Positions 1 to 7,818 of a stretch of DNA of 10,689 bases are shown piece after piece. The DNA comes from VGCC01 sp040381195 (GTDB lineage: Bacteria; Actinomycetota; Actinomycetes; S36-B12). The notes beneath the pieces are model-generated. The model made no database searches, was not told the DNA's origin, and saw nothing but the letters and a program-made list of their open reading frames with translations. The stretch is taken from positions 1 to 10,689 of the forward strand of contig JBEIHR010000065.1 of assembly GCA_040381195.1 (NCBI GenBank), in the 5' to 3' direction. Each line of letters begins with the position of its first letter. Position 1 is the first letter of the stretch. Made by a program: the position numbers and the translations under genes.

Positions 1-2
1 CG

Positions 3-425
3 GTGTTGAAGTCGGGAGCGAAATCAATCTTCACGGCATCGAGTCCCCTGTTCGTGGAGGGTCAGCTCTCTCCACCAAAGGTGCAGGGCGCCTACGCCGA
101 TACCCAGACGATCTACACCGCGGTAGCGCCGCCCCCGAACGCCGCAGTGACACGTTTCCCCTCCGCCGGCTACCAGATCCGATACTCGCTTGATGGAACC
201 ACGTGGGATTTCACCCGATACGTAACGGACGTGGTGGGCCTCACGCCACCCAGCGAAAACCCCTCGCTCACCCCCTACGACCGCATGACAGTTTCGGTTC
301 CGGCGACCGCAGGCAGAAGTTTCCCACCCGGTACCCGGTTCCAGATTCGCGCGGTCGACGACTCGGGTCTGCAACCCTCACCATGGATCAACCTCGCCGT
401 CACGCGTGTTGGAGACGCTGGCTGA
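3..425 (+). CDS. C-terminal part of an unidentified protein with a fibronectin-III-like region (5' end outside window)
   Basis: The reading frame is open from the window edge to a TGA at 423-425. The GTG at position 3 is only the first in-frame codon, so the protein probably continues upstream. About 140 residues are visible. They are rich in Pro, Thr, Ser and aromatic residues and look like alternating beta strands: an IRYSLDGTTWD stretch (about residues 59-69) and a FQIRAVDDSGLQPSPWI stretch (about 114-130) recall the strands and closing segment of a fibronectin type III domain. That resemblance is by eye and is not a family assignment. No membrane segment, cysteine or catalytic motif is visible in this part. 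It ends 63 bases before fhaA on the same strand. I do not recognise the gene, and its function is unknown. Confidence 0.6.
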   Translation: MLKSGAKSIFTASSPLFVEGQLSPPKVQGAYADTQTIYTAVAPPPNAAVTRFPSAGYQIRYSLDGTTWDFTRYVTDVVGLTPPSENPSLTPYDRMTVSVPATAGRSFPPGTRFQIRAVDDSGLQPSPWINLAVTRVGDAG

Positions 426-460
426 ATCCCTCGCGTGGCGTACTCCGCACCTGCCTGATG

Positions 461-475
461 CCCCTCGTGGGGAAG
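461..475 (+). promoter_or_regulatory. Putative fhaA ribosome binding site within a short hairpin
   Basis: GGGGAAG at 469-475 is the only purine-rich Shine-Dalgarno-like run before the fhaA ATG at 489. Its 13-base spacing is longer than ideal. Its GGGG pairs perfectly with CCCC at 461-464 across a TCGT loop, so a 4-bp hairpin could partly hide it. No clear -10/-35 promoter was seen in the 63-base gap 426-488. Confidence 0.35.
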
Positions 476-488
476 TACCATCACCGCT

Positions 489-1220
489 ATGGGTCTGCTG
501 GAGAAGTTCGAGGACTCCCTCGACCGGATGGTCAGCGGGGCCTTCGCTAAGGCCTTCAAGGCCGAGGTCCAGCCGGTGGAGTTGGCCGCAGCCCTCCAGC
601 GTGAAATGAACGACCGCGCCAGCGTGCTAGATCGAGACCGCACGGTGGTGCCGAACATCTTCCACATCGAGCTCTCCCACCACGACTTCACGCGACTGGC
701 GGTGTTCAAGGACGCCCTCGGAACCGAACTGGCGACCCTGGTGCGCGACTACGCCGGCGAGCAGCGCTACACCCTGCTCGGATCGGTCCGAGTAACCATG
801 ACCGAGGACGACGCCTTGGAGACCGGGATCTTCCGAGTCCGGTCGGAGTCACGCGCGGAGGTTGTCTCCGCTGTTCCCGCCGTTGCTGCAGTGGCAGTGG
901 ACTCCGTCGCGAGCGGGGTCGCTGGGGCCGGTGGTAGTTCACCGACCGCGCAACCCCAGCTTGAGATCAACGGGTCGCTCTACCCCCTCGCCCGCGCCAT
1001 CACCCGACTGGGACGCGGCACCGATACCGACATCCGCATCGACGATCCGGGTGTCTCGCGTCACCACTGCGAGATCGTCCTCGGCACCAACGTCGTGCTC
1101 CGCGACCTGAAGTCGACCAACGGCACCTGGGTGAGCGGTGAGCGGGTCAGTGAACTCGTGCTCACCGACGGAACCGCGATCCAACTGGGCGGAACCACGC
1201 TGGTCTTCCGGAGCGGCTGA
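489..1220 (+). CDS. fhaA: FhaA-like protein: DUF3662 domain plus FHA phosphothreonine-binding domain
   Basis: The 243-residue protein has an N-terminal DUF3662/FhaA domain (about residues 1-120, starting MGLLEKFEDSLDRMVSGAFAKAFK and including VQPVELAAALQREM). An Ala/Val/Gly-rich linker (about 125-155) leads to a C-terminal FHA domain (about 158-243). FHA signature residues are present: G175-R176, S190-R191-H192-H193 and S209-T210-N211-G212. In mycobacteria FhaA binds phosphothreonine on cell-wall regulators, notably the phosphorylated pseudokinase domain of the lipid II flippase MviN, and restrains peptidoglycan synthesis. It is cytosolic and acts at the membrane. Mycobacterial FhaA is about twice as long because of an extended disordered linker, so this is a compact version. 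The start is set by the family N-terminus. Its TGA shares one base with the fhaB ATG, implying coupled translation. Confidence 0.95.
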   Translation: MGLLEKFEDSLDRMVSGAFAKAFKAEVQPVELAAALQREMNDRASVLDRDRTVVPNIFHIELSHHDFTRLAVFKDALGTELATLVRDYAGEQRYTLLGSVRVTMTEDDALETGIFRVRSESRAEVVSAVPAVAAVAVDSVASGVAGAGGSSPTAQPQLEINGSLYPLARAITRLGRGTDTDIRIDDPGVSRHHCEIVLGTNVVLRDLKSTNGTWVSGERVSELVLTDGTAIQLGGTTLVFRSG

Positions 1221-1699
1221 TGTCCGAGCTCGCGCTCACCCTCCTGCGCTTCGCCTTCCTCGGCCTGCTCTGGGTGTTCGTGCTCGTCACCGTCTGGGCA
1301 CTGCGCCGTGACCTGCGGATGCCCGCCGATGCGCGCCCAGAGCGCGCGACGCGCACGCGTGCACCGAAGCAGGCGAAACCACCGCGCGTTCCGCGCGGGA
1401 AGAAGGTGAAGGGCACCCGGCTGGTTATCACCGAGGGCCCGCTGACCGGAACGGAGATCCCGCTCGACGGGGCCCAGATCACCCTTGGCCGCGCACCGGA
1501 CTCCACCATCGTCGTCGACGACGACTACGCATCGAGCCGGCACGCACGCATCTATGAGGCCGAGGGCGTGTGGATGGTGGAGGACCTCGGATCGACCAAC
1601 GGCACGTGGCTGGACCGGGCCCGCATCACCGCACCGGCCGTGATCCCCCTCAACACATCGATCCGGGTGGGACGCACCACCCTGCAGATGCAGAAATAG
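1220..1699 (+). CDS. fhaB: FhaB/FipA-like membrane-anchored FHA protein
   Basis: The 159-residue protein has one N-terminal membrane segment (about residues 5-27), a basic Arg/Lys/Pro-rich linker (28-65) and a C-terminal FHA domain (about 66-156). The FHA phosphopeptide-binding residues are intact: G90-R91, S106-R107-H108 and S125-T126-N127-G128. The DDYASSRHARI and VEDLGSTNGTWLDRARI blocks closely match mycobacterial FhaB (FipA), a PknB-family substrate that binds phosphothreonine proteins and links kinase signalling to septal and lateral wall synthesis. The ATG overlaps the fhaA stop by one base, and pstP starts 3 bases after the TAG. Length is normal for the family (about 155). Identity is secure; partner proteins are inferred from the mycobacterial case. 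Confidence 0.95.
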   Translation: MSELALTLLRFAFLGLLWVFVLVTVWALRRDLRMPADARPERATRTRAPKQAKPPRVPRGKKVKGTRLVITEGPLTGTEIPLDGAQITLGRAPDSTIVVDDDYASSRHARIYEAEGVWMVEDLGSTNGTWLDRARITAPAVIPLNTSIRVGRTTLQMQK

Positions 1700-1702
1700 G
1701 CC

Positions 1703-3043
1703 ATGCCCGTCCTCCGCTACGCAGCGCGCTCCGACGTCGGCCTCGTGCGCCAAGGCAACGAGGACTCCGGCTACGCCGGACCACGCCTGCTGTTGGTCGC
1801 CGACGGTATGGGTGGTCACGCTGCTGGGGAATTGGCATCCGCGATCGCGGTGGCCACCGTGGCGAATCTGGATTTGGATGATGTCGATCAGTCCGAGGTG
1901 CTGGCCTCCCTCGCGTCCTCGATCGACGATGTGGGCACCACGATCAGCGAGACCATCGCACTGGAGACTGATCTCACCGGCATGGGAACCACGGTCACCG
2001 GGATGTATTGGCTCGGTGGACGTATTGCGATCGTGCATGTAGGTGATTCACGCGCGTATCTGCTGCGCGATGGCGAGTTGCACCAACTCACCCACGATCA
2101 CACATTCGTGCAGACACTCGTGGACTCCGGTCGCATCACCGAGGATGAAGCGGCTGTACATCCGCGCCGTTCCCTGTTGATGCGTGCATTGGATGGACTC
2201 AATCCCGTCGAAGCTGATCTCTCCGTACGTGAAGCACGGGTCGGTGATCGCTACATGATCTGCACCGATGGTCTCTCCGGTGTGGTGCGCGACTCGGAAT
2301 TGACGTGGATTCTCGGTACCGGCGATCCCACCGGGTGCGTGACGCGCCTGGTGGACAAGGCCCTCGAGCGCGGGGCACCGGACAACGTCACCGTTGTTGT
2401 GGCCGATGTGGTCGAGGGGGACGTCGCGCCGTTCGGCGGCGTTCCGGTGGTGGTGGGTGCCGCGGGTGAACCGCGCGTCCGGCAACGGCTCCCGCGGGTT
2501 CGCTTCCCGCAGGACCATCAACGCGATCCGGATCGGGCGGACACGACCGCGCCGCAGCCGTTCATCGATTCGGACATCATCGTGCCGGCGGCCGAGCAGG
2601 CACGCCGTGATGCAGCAGCGGCGATGGTGGCCGCGGCCGAGCAGAAGCAGCGCCGCCGACGCATCGTGGGCTTCGTTGTGGCGGTCGCGATCGTCGCCGG
2701 AATGACCGTGGCCGCGTTGAGTGGCGCCCGCGCCTGGCTGGACTCGCAGTGGTACGTCGCGATCAACGGGAACCCGGGAACGGGCACCGTCGCGATCTAT
2801 CGCGGTGTGCAGGGGACACTCGCCGGATTCCCCCTGTCGCAGGTCGATACCGATTCCGGCCTGGCCGTGGGGTCGATGCCGGTGTTCGACCAGGAATTGG
2901 TGAGCAAAGGCATTCCGGCAGCGAACTTCACCGACGCTGAGCGGATCGTGAGCGAACTCGAGGCACGGGCTGCGGAGTGTTCGAAGTCCTTCCCACCCCA
3001 GGGCTGCCCGGGCACACTCGACAATCCCGAGGCCGTCGAATGA
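1703..3043 (+). CDS. pstP: Membrane PP2C-type Ser/Thr protein phosphatase PstP
   Basis: The 446-residue phosphatase reverses phosphorylation by PknB and acts on FHA proteins and cell-wall regulators. The cytosolic PP2C domain spans about residues 1-238. All metal-binding motifs are visible: R16-x-GNED21, D34-GMGGH39, G95-TT, G114-DSR117, the TDG at 188-190 (Asp189) and P226-DNVT230, so it should be an active Mn/Mg-dependent enzyme. A Pro/Arg-rich juxtamembrane region (about 240-320) ends in the basic run RRRR. It is followed by one membrane segment (about 321-342) and an extracytoplasmic domain of about 100 residues with two cysteines (C426 and C435) near the C-terminus. This is the standard PstP layout. 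It lies 3 bases after fhaB, and its TGA overlaps the rodA ATG, so the operon balances kinase and phosphatase. Confidence 0.97.
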   Translation: MPVLRYAARSDVGLVRQGNEDSGYAGPRLLLVADGMGGHAAGELASAIAVATVANLDLDDVDQSEVLASLASSIDDVGTTISETIALETDLTGMGTTVTGMYWLGGRIAIVHVGDSRAYLLRDGELHQLTHDHTFVQTLVDSGRITEDEAAVHPRRSLLMRALDGLNPVEADLSVREARVGDRYMICTDGLSGVVRDSELTWILGTGDPTGCVTRLVDKALERGAPDNVTVVVADVVEGDVAPFGGVPVVVGAAGEPRVRQRLPRVRFPQDHQRDPDRADTTAPQPFIDSDIIVPAAEQARRDAAAAMVAAAEQKQRRRRIVGFVVAVAIVAGMTVAALSGARAWLDSQWYVAINGNPGTGTVAIYRGVQGTLAGFPLSQVDTDSGLAVGSMPVFDQELVSKGIPAANFTDAERIVSELEARAAECSKSFPPQGCPGTLDNPEAVE

Positions 3044-4422
3044 CCGTTGTGCGCCGCCAGCCCACGCGCCGGTGGGTGGAGCTCGTTCTCCTGCTCTTCG
3101 CCTGGGGCCTGGGCGTGCTCGGCACCCTGCAGGTCGGTGCGGCCACCGGGGAGGGCACACCGAGCCGACTGTGGATCACGGTCGCCGTGGTGGGTGGGCT
3201 CGCCCTCCTCATGCATGTCGCGGTGAGTATCTGGGCGCGGTACGCCGACCCGATCCTGCTCCCTGTCGCAACCCTGCTGACGATCCTCGGGCTGATCATG
3301 ATCTACCGGATCGACGTCGCCACCGCGCGGCGGGCCGAACTCAACGATTCACCTCCGCCCACACCCGAGGTCTACGCGCAACTGACCTGGTTCGCGATCG
3401 CCGTGATCCTGTTCATCGCGTTGCTGGTCCTCCTTCCCGACCATCGGCGACTCCAGCGCTACACGTTCACCTTCGGCCTTATCGGTCTCGTACTCCTGGT
3501 GCTGCCGCTGGCGCCCGTGATCGGCACGACGGTGAACGGGGCCACCCTGTGGATCCGCATCGCGGGGTTCTCCTTCCAACCCGCGGAGATGGCGAAAATC
3601 TTCCTCACCATCTTCTTCGCCGGGTACCTCGTCGTCACTCGCGACTCCCTTGCCCTCGTGCGCACCAAGGTGCTGGGCATCGATCTGCCGCGGCTCAAGG
3701 ATCTCGGGCCGATCCTGATCGCGTGGCTGGTTTCGCTGGGTGTGTTGGTATTCGAGCGCGATCTCGGAACATCGCTGCTGTTCTTCGGCCTCTTCGTCTC
3801 CATGCTCTACATCGCAACGCAGCGACGTTCGTGGCTCTTCATCGGTGGGGTGCTGTTCCTCGCCGGTGCCTTCGCTGCGTACCAGCTGTTCAGTCATGTG
3901 CAGTCGCGCGTCACGATCTGGCTGGACCCCTTCGCGTACTCCGACACCGGTGGCTACCAGATCGTGCAGTCCCTCTACGGCCTGGCCAACGGCGGGATGC
4001 TCGGTGCCGGGCTCGGCCAAGGGTTCCCCAACCTGGTGCCGTTCGCGAACACGGACTTCATCTTCTCCGCCCTCGGTGAGGAACTCGGAGTCACGGGTCT
4101 CTTCGCGATCTTGATGCTCTACGCACTGTTGGTGGAACGTGGTTTCCGCACCGCGGTGACGGTGCGTGACGGATTCGGTCAGTTGCTAGCAGCGGGTCTG
4201 TCGATCACGTTCGCATTGCAGGTGTTCGTCATCGTCGGGGGAGTCACCGGGCTTATCCCGCTTACCGGTCTGACCACACCCTTCCTGTCCTACGGCGGGT
4301 CGTCCCTCATCGCGAACTGGATCATCGTCGCACTGCTGCTACGTATGTCCGACCGTGCGCGCCGTCCCGACGCCCAGGTGGTTGCGATGGATGAGGCACC
4401 CACGCAGGTGGTGCGGCTATGA
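3040..4422 (+). CDS. rodA: SEDS-family peptidoglycan glycosyltransferase RodA (FtsW/RodA/SpoVE)
   Basis: The 460-residue polytopic membrane protein polymerises lipid II glycan strands with a partner class B PBP. Many hydrophobic segments run along its length. SEDS hallmarks include TVNGATLWIRIAGFSFQPAEMAKI (about 164-187) and the C-terminal block GGYQIVQSLYGLANGGMLGAGLGQGFPNLVPFANTDFIFSALGEELGVTG. The Asp of TDFIF (D339) corresponds to the essential extracellular-loop Asp of E. coli RodA/FtsW. PFLSYGGSS near the end is also typical. I chose the ATG at 3040, which overlaps the pstP TGA in an ATGA. An ATG at 2977 is in frame but would add 21 unlike residues lying inside pstP. The direct link to pbpA (4-base overlap) indicates the cognate SEDS-PBP pair. 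RodA rather than FtsW is inferred from this cluster; FtsW normally sits in the dcw cluster. Confidence 0.95.
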   Translation: MTVVRRQPTRRWVELVLLLFAWGLGVLGTLQVGAATGEGTPSRLWITVAVVGGLALLMHVAVSIWARYADPILLPVATLLTILGLIMIYRIDVATARRAELNDSPPPTPEVYAQLTWFAIAVILFIALLVLLPDHRRLQRYTFTFGLIGLVLLVLPLAPVIGTTVNGATLWIRIAGFSFQPAEMAKIFLTIFFAGYLVVTRDSLALVRTKVLGIDLPRLKDLGPILIAWLVSLGVLVFERDLGTSLLFFGLFVSMLYIATQRRSWLFIGGVLFLAGAFAAYQLFSHVQSRVTIWLDPFAYSDTGGYQIVQSLYGLANGGMLGAGLGQGFPNLVPFANTDFIFSALGEELGVTGLFAILMLYALLVERGFRTAVTVRDGFGQLLAAGLSITFALQVFVIVGGVTGLIPLTGLTTPFLSYGGSSLIANWIIVALLLRMSDRARRPDAQVVAMDEAPTQVVRL

Positions 4423-5876
4423 CCGGGATGCCCCGGCAGATCCGTCGACTCTCGCTGGTCTTCGGCCTGCTTCTCATCGCACTTCTGGTGAATCTCACGA
4501 TGATCCAGGTGGTCAACGCCAACGACTACCGCGATCGTCCCGGCAACCAGCGGATCCTCTTGGCCGAGTACGACCGGGAACGCGGGCCGATCCTGGTCGG
4601 TGCGAATCCAGTAGCGCGCAGCGTGGAGACGGGAAACACTCTGACCTACCTGCGTGAGTACGACAGCGGCCCGCTGTACGCACCGGTGACCGGGTTCTAC
4701 TCCCTGGTGTACGGAGCAACCGGCCTCGAGCGCACGGAGAACCGGATCCTCAACGGCAAGTCCGACATCTTCGCCGTCGATCGCGTCGAGCAGTTGGTCT
4801 CTGGACGACAGCCCACCGGTGGTGCGGTGACCACCACGATCAATGCCGCCGCGCAACGCGCCGCCTACAAGGGGTTGCGCGGGAAGAACGGTGCGGTGGT
4901 GGCGATCGAGCCCGCCACCGGACGAATACTCGCCTCGGTGCAGTCCCCCTCCTTCGATCCGAACCTGCTCTCCAGCCATAACCCGAGTGAGATCCGGGAG
5001 TACTACGCGCGGCTGGAGGCTGATCCGGACAAGCCGCTCCTGAATCGCCCGCTCGTGTCCCTCAACCCTCCCGGGTCCACATTCAAGCTGGTCACCGCGG
5101 CGGCGGCACTCGCCTCCGGTCGGTTCACCCCGGACTCGATCCTGCCCGGCCCGCGCACCTACGACCTCCCGCTGAGTGACAAGAAGCTACGGAACTGGAA
5201 CGGCAAGGAGTGCGGTCCGGACGGCAAGGTGACGCTGCGTGAGGCGCTGGCGATCAGCTGCAACACCGCATTCGCGTGGCTGGGGAACCAACTCGGAGCG
5301 GACGCACTGCGTGAGCAGGCGGAGGCTTTCGGATTCGACACCGGGTTCGAGGTTCCCCTCCGCGCGGCAACGTCACGATTCCCGCTCGACCCTGATGATC
5401 CGCAGACAGCGCTCTCGGCGATCGGGCAATTCGATGTGCGCGCCACGGCACTTCAAATGGCGATGGTCGCCGCCGCGATCGGCAACAGTGGGCGAACGAT
5501 GAACCCGTACCTGGTGCAGGAGGTGCGGGGACCGGACCTGTCGATCCTGCAGACCACCGAGCCGCGTGCCTTCGCGGACGCACTGCAACCCAGTGAGGCT
5601 CTGGCGCTGACGGACATGATGGTCAGTGTCGTGGACGACGGAACGGGCAGCAACGCACGTATCTCGGGTGTACGCGTCGCGGGCAAGACCGGCACGGCAC
5701 AGACCGGGAACGACCTTCCCTCCATCGCCTGGTTCGTGTCCTTCGCACCCGCCACCGCCCCCGAGGTAGCCGTGGCGGTGGTGGTGGAGGACGCGGGCCT
5801 CGAGGAGGTCAGCGGCAACGGGCTCGCCGCCCCCATCGCCAAGGCCGTGATGCAGGCGGTCCTGCGCACCGGATGA
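4419..5876 (+). CDS. pbpA: Class B penicillin-binding protein PbpA (D,D-transpeptidase)
   Basis: The 485-residue enzyme crosslinks peptidoglycan stem peptides outside the membrane. It has a short cytosolic N-terminus, one membrane anchor (about residues 10-32), a PBP-dimerisation region, and a transpeptidase domain from about residue 155. The three active-site motifs are intact: S220-TFK223 (nucleophile Ser220 in PPGSTFK), S280-CN282, and K423-TG in VAGKTGTAQ. The length matches mycobacterial PbpA (about 490). No extra PASTA domain is present at the C-terminus. The ATG overlaps the rodA stop by four bases, so the two partners should be translated together. In mycobacteria PbpA is regulated by PknB-dependent phosphorylation; the same is only inferred here. 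In mycobacterial clusters the next gene is pknA, which is absent. Confidence 0.96.
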   Translation: MTGMPRQIRRLSLVFGLLLIALLVNLTMIQVVNANDYRDRPGNQRILLAEYDRERGPILVGANPVARSVETGNTLTYLREYDSGPLYAPVTGFYSLVYGATGLERTENRILNGKSDIFAVDRVEQLVSGRQPTGGAVTTTINAAAQRAAYKGLRGKNGAVVAIEPATGRILASVQSPSFDPNLLSSHNPSEIREYYARLEADPDKPLLNRPLVSLNPPGSTFKLVTAAAALASGRFTPDSILPGPRTYDLPLSDKKLRNWNGKECGPDGKVTLREALAISCNTAFAWLGNQLGADALREQAEAFGFDTGFEVPLRAATSRFPLDPDDPQTALSAIGQFDVRATALQMAMVAAAIGNSGRTMNPYLVQEVRGPDLSILQTTEPRAFADALQPSEALALTDMMVSVVDDGTGSNARISGVRVAGKTGTAQTGNDLPSIAWFVSFAPATAPEVAVAVVVEDAGLEEVSGNGLAAPIAKAVMQAVLRTG

Positions 5877-5887
5877 TGCACGCACCT

Positions 5888-5894
5888 GAGAGGA
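5888..5894 (+). promoter_or_regulatory. Ribosome binding site deciding the GTG start of pknB
   Basis: GAGAGGA sits 7 bases before GTG 5902, within the 25-base gap after pbpA. It supports the GTG start, which also gives the usual short N-terminus before the kinase GDRY block. Confidence 0.8.
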
Positions 5895-5901
5895 TCACTA
5901 C

Positions 5902-7683
5902 GTGACCGACGACCGTCCCCAGCGCATGCTCGGTGACCGCTACACCGTCGGTGAGGTGATCGGTCGCGGTGGCATGGCCGAGGTGCATGAGGGCCGCGAC
6001 CTGCGGCTTGGGCGGCGCGTGGCCATCAAGATCCTGCGCCCCGACCTCGCCAAGGACCCGATCTTCCAGGCCAGGTTCCGCCGCGAGGCCCAGAGCGCGG
6101 CCGCCCTGAACCACCCCAACATCGTGGCGGTCTACGACACGGGTGAAGACGTGCTGACCGACGAGGGTCACGCCGACGTGATCGTCCCCTACATCGTCAT
6201 GGAGTATGTGGACGGAATGACCCTGCGCCAGATCCTGGCCAGTGGACGCCGCTTACTCCCGGAGCGTGCGCTCGAGATCGCCGCGGGCGTGCTGTCCGCT
6301 CTCGATTACGCGCACCGGCACGGGATCGTGCACCGCGACATCAAGCCGGGCAACGTGATGCTCACTCGCACCGGCGACGTGAAGGTGATGGACTTCGGAA
6401 TCGCCCGTGCCGTGAACGAGGCCGGCCAGTCGATGACCGCGACGAGTGCGGTGATGGGTACCGCGCAGTACCTCTCCCCCGAGCAGGCCCGCGGTGAAGT
6501 CGTCGATGCGCGCAGCGACCTCTACTCCACCGGTGTTCTGCTCTACGAACTGTTGACCGGGAAGCCGCCGTTCACCGGGGACTCCGCGGTGGCGATCGCG
6601 TATCAGCACGTCAGTGAAATGCCCACACCCCCCTCGTCGGTCGATCCCGGCGTCTCCCCCGAGATCGACACCGTCGTCATGCATTCGCTGTCGAAGCGCG
6701 CCGACGACCGCTACCAGAGCGCGGCGGAATTCCGCACGGATGTGGAACGTGTGATCGCGGGTGCGCCCGTCACCGCAGCCGTGCCGATGGTCACCGGCGA
6801 CGCAACACGGCAGATGCCCACGGTCGGTGCCGGTGTGCCGCGCGGGTCGATTTACGACGACTCCCGTCCACGCCGAGCCCGCTCCGGCAGGAGTACCGCG
6901 TTCTGGATCGTGAGCCTGCTCGCCGTGGCCGCTGCAGTCATCGGGGCCCTCCTCGTCGGCCGCTTCGTGTTCGGCGGTACGAGTGCCACGGTGGTGACGG
7001 TTCCCAGCCTGGATGGACTGACCATCGAGCAAGCCACCCAGACCCTGGCCGAATACGAGCTGCGCCTGGGAGCCCAGACACCGGAAATCTCGGAGCGTCC
7101 GGTCGGTACGGTGATCGCGCAACAGCCCGCCGCCGGGGAGAGCATCGAACAGGGCCAAAGCGTGAACGTGACCATCAGTGCGGGCCGCGAACAGGCGACC
7201 GTCCCGCAGTTGATCGGTCTGACGAGTCTCGAGGATGTTCGGACCGCCCTCGCGGACGCCAACCTCACCCTCGGCGACATCCTCGAAGAGGAGTCCAACC
7301 AACCCGCCGGCTACGTCCTCGATCAGGACCCGACCGAGGGCACGCAGCTGGCCGCAGGCAGCGCGGTGTCCATCACGGTCTCCTCCGGTCTCGTCGATGT
7401 CCCCGACGTCGTGGGCCTCTCCGAATCGCAGGCGCTGTCCGATCTCGCGCGTGCCGGGTTCGAGACCCAGGTCATCGACCAGGAGATCGTCGGCGTCGCG
7501 GATGGCGAGGTGCTGGCGCAGTCACCGCAACCGGGAACCAAGCTGGAGCGAGGCTCCCTCGTGACGATCACGGTTGCCGTGGCACCGCTGGTGCCCACGC
7601 CGGAGCCGACCCCCGTTCCCACCGAAACTGTGGTGCCCGTTCCCACGGAGACCGCGGCACCTGTGCCCGCACCCGCGGCGTGA
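5902..7683 (+). CDS. pknB: PASTA-domain receptor Ser/Thr protein kinase PknB
   Basis: The 593-residue kinase controls cell-wall synthesis and division. The cytosolic kinase domain covers about residues 10-275: glycine loop GRGGMAEV (21-28), ATP lysine K43, catalytic loop H144-RDIKPGN151 with Asp146, and DFG at 164-166. Activation-loop T179 and T181 align with mycobacterial PknB T171/T173, followed by GTAQYLSPEQARGE. A disordered juxtamembrane segment leads to one membrane helix (about 333-355). Three extracellular PASTA repeats follow (about 363-430, 432-498, 500-565), then a Pro/Thr/Val-rich tail (566-593) with TPEPTPVPTE-type repeats. Mycobacterial PknB has four PASTA repeats and no such tail. 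PASTA domains are known to bind muropeptides and lipid II. This is the only kinase here, so it may cover the roles split between PknA and PknB elsewhere (inference). Confidence 0.97.
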   Translation: MTDDRPQRMLGDRYTVGEVIGRGGMAEVHEGRDLRLGRRVAIKILRPDLAKDPIFQARFRREAQSAAALNHPNIVAVYDTGEDVLTDEGHADVIVPYIVMEYVDGMTLRQILASGRRLLPERALEIAAGVLSALDYAHRHGIVHRDIKPGNVMLTRTGDVKVMDFGIARAVNEAGQSMTATSAVMGTAQYLSPEQARGEVVDARSDLYSTGVLLYELLTGKPPFTGDSAVAIAYQHVSEMPTPPSSVDPGVSPEIDTVVMHSLSKRADDRYQSAAEFRTDVERVIAGAPVTAAVPMVTGDATRQMPTVGAGVPRGSIYDDSRPRRARSGRSTAFWIVSLLAVAAAVIGALLVGRFVFGGTSATVVTVPSLDGLTIEQATQTLAEYELRLGAQTPEISERPVGTVIAQQPAAGESIEQGQSVNVTISAGREQATVPQLIGLTSLEDVRTALADANLTLGDILEEESNQPAGYVLDQDPTEGTQLAAGSAVSITVSSGLVDVPDVVGLSESQALSDLARAGFETQVIDQEIVGVADGEVLAQSPQPGTKLERGSLVTITVAVAPLVPTPEPTPVPTETVVPVPTETAAPVPAPAA

Positions 7684-7810
7684 GCTAGGCACTTCGCCCG
7701 CAGCACTCCTCAGCGCCTCTCCACAGGTGCGCATTCATCCCCGGACGGCTCTCGTCCACGTAACGGCGCGGCGAGGGTCCCTACGGTGGCCGGATGCCCC
7801 CACGAGTACG
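7684..7810 (+). terminator. pknB downstream spacer with weak hairpin GGACG-GCTCT-CGTCC
   Basis: No gene is supported in this stretch after the pknB stop. A perfect 5-bp stem with a 5-base loop lies at 7743-7757 and is the only obvious hairpin, but it has no T-run, so it is at best a weak terminator. The stretch also holds CCACAGGT at 7721-7728, an octamer that recurs twice upstream of crgA. Confidence 0.25.
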
Positions 7811-7818
7811 GACTCATA

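Noticed and set aside
426..488. tRNA gene upstream of fhaA, as in some actinobacteria
   Set aside because: The gap is only 63 bases and shows no cloverleaf arms or TTC-type T-loop.
1061..2038. Long minus-strand frame across fhaB and pstP
   Set aside because: It is a shadow of two clearly recognised plus-strand genes, rich in His/Arg/Gly with no motif.
2977..3039. Longer rodA start at the in-frame ATG 2977
   Set aside because: The extra 21 residues lie within pstP, have no family resemblance, and the ATGA overlap at 3040 is the standard start.
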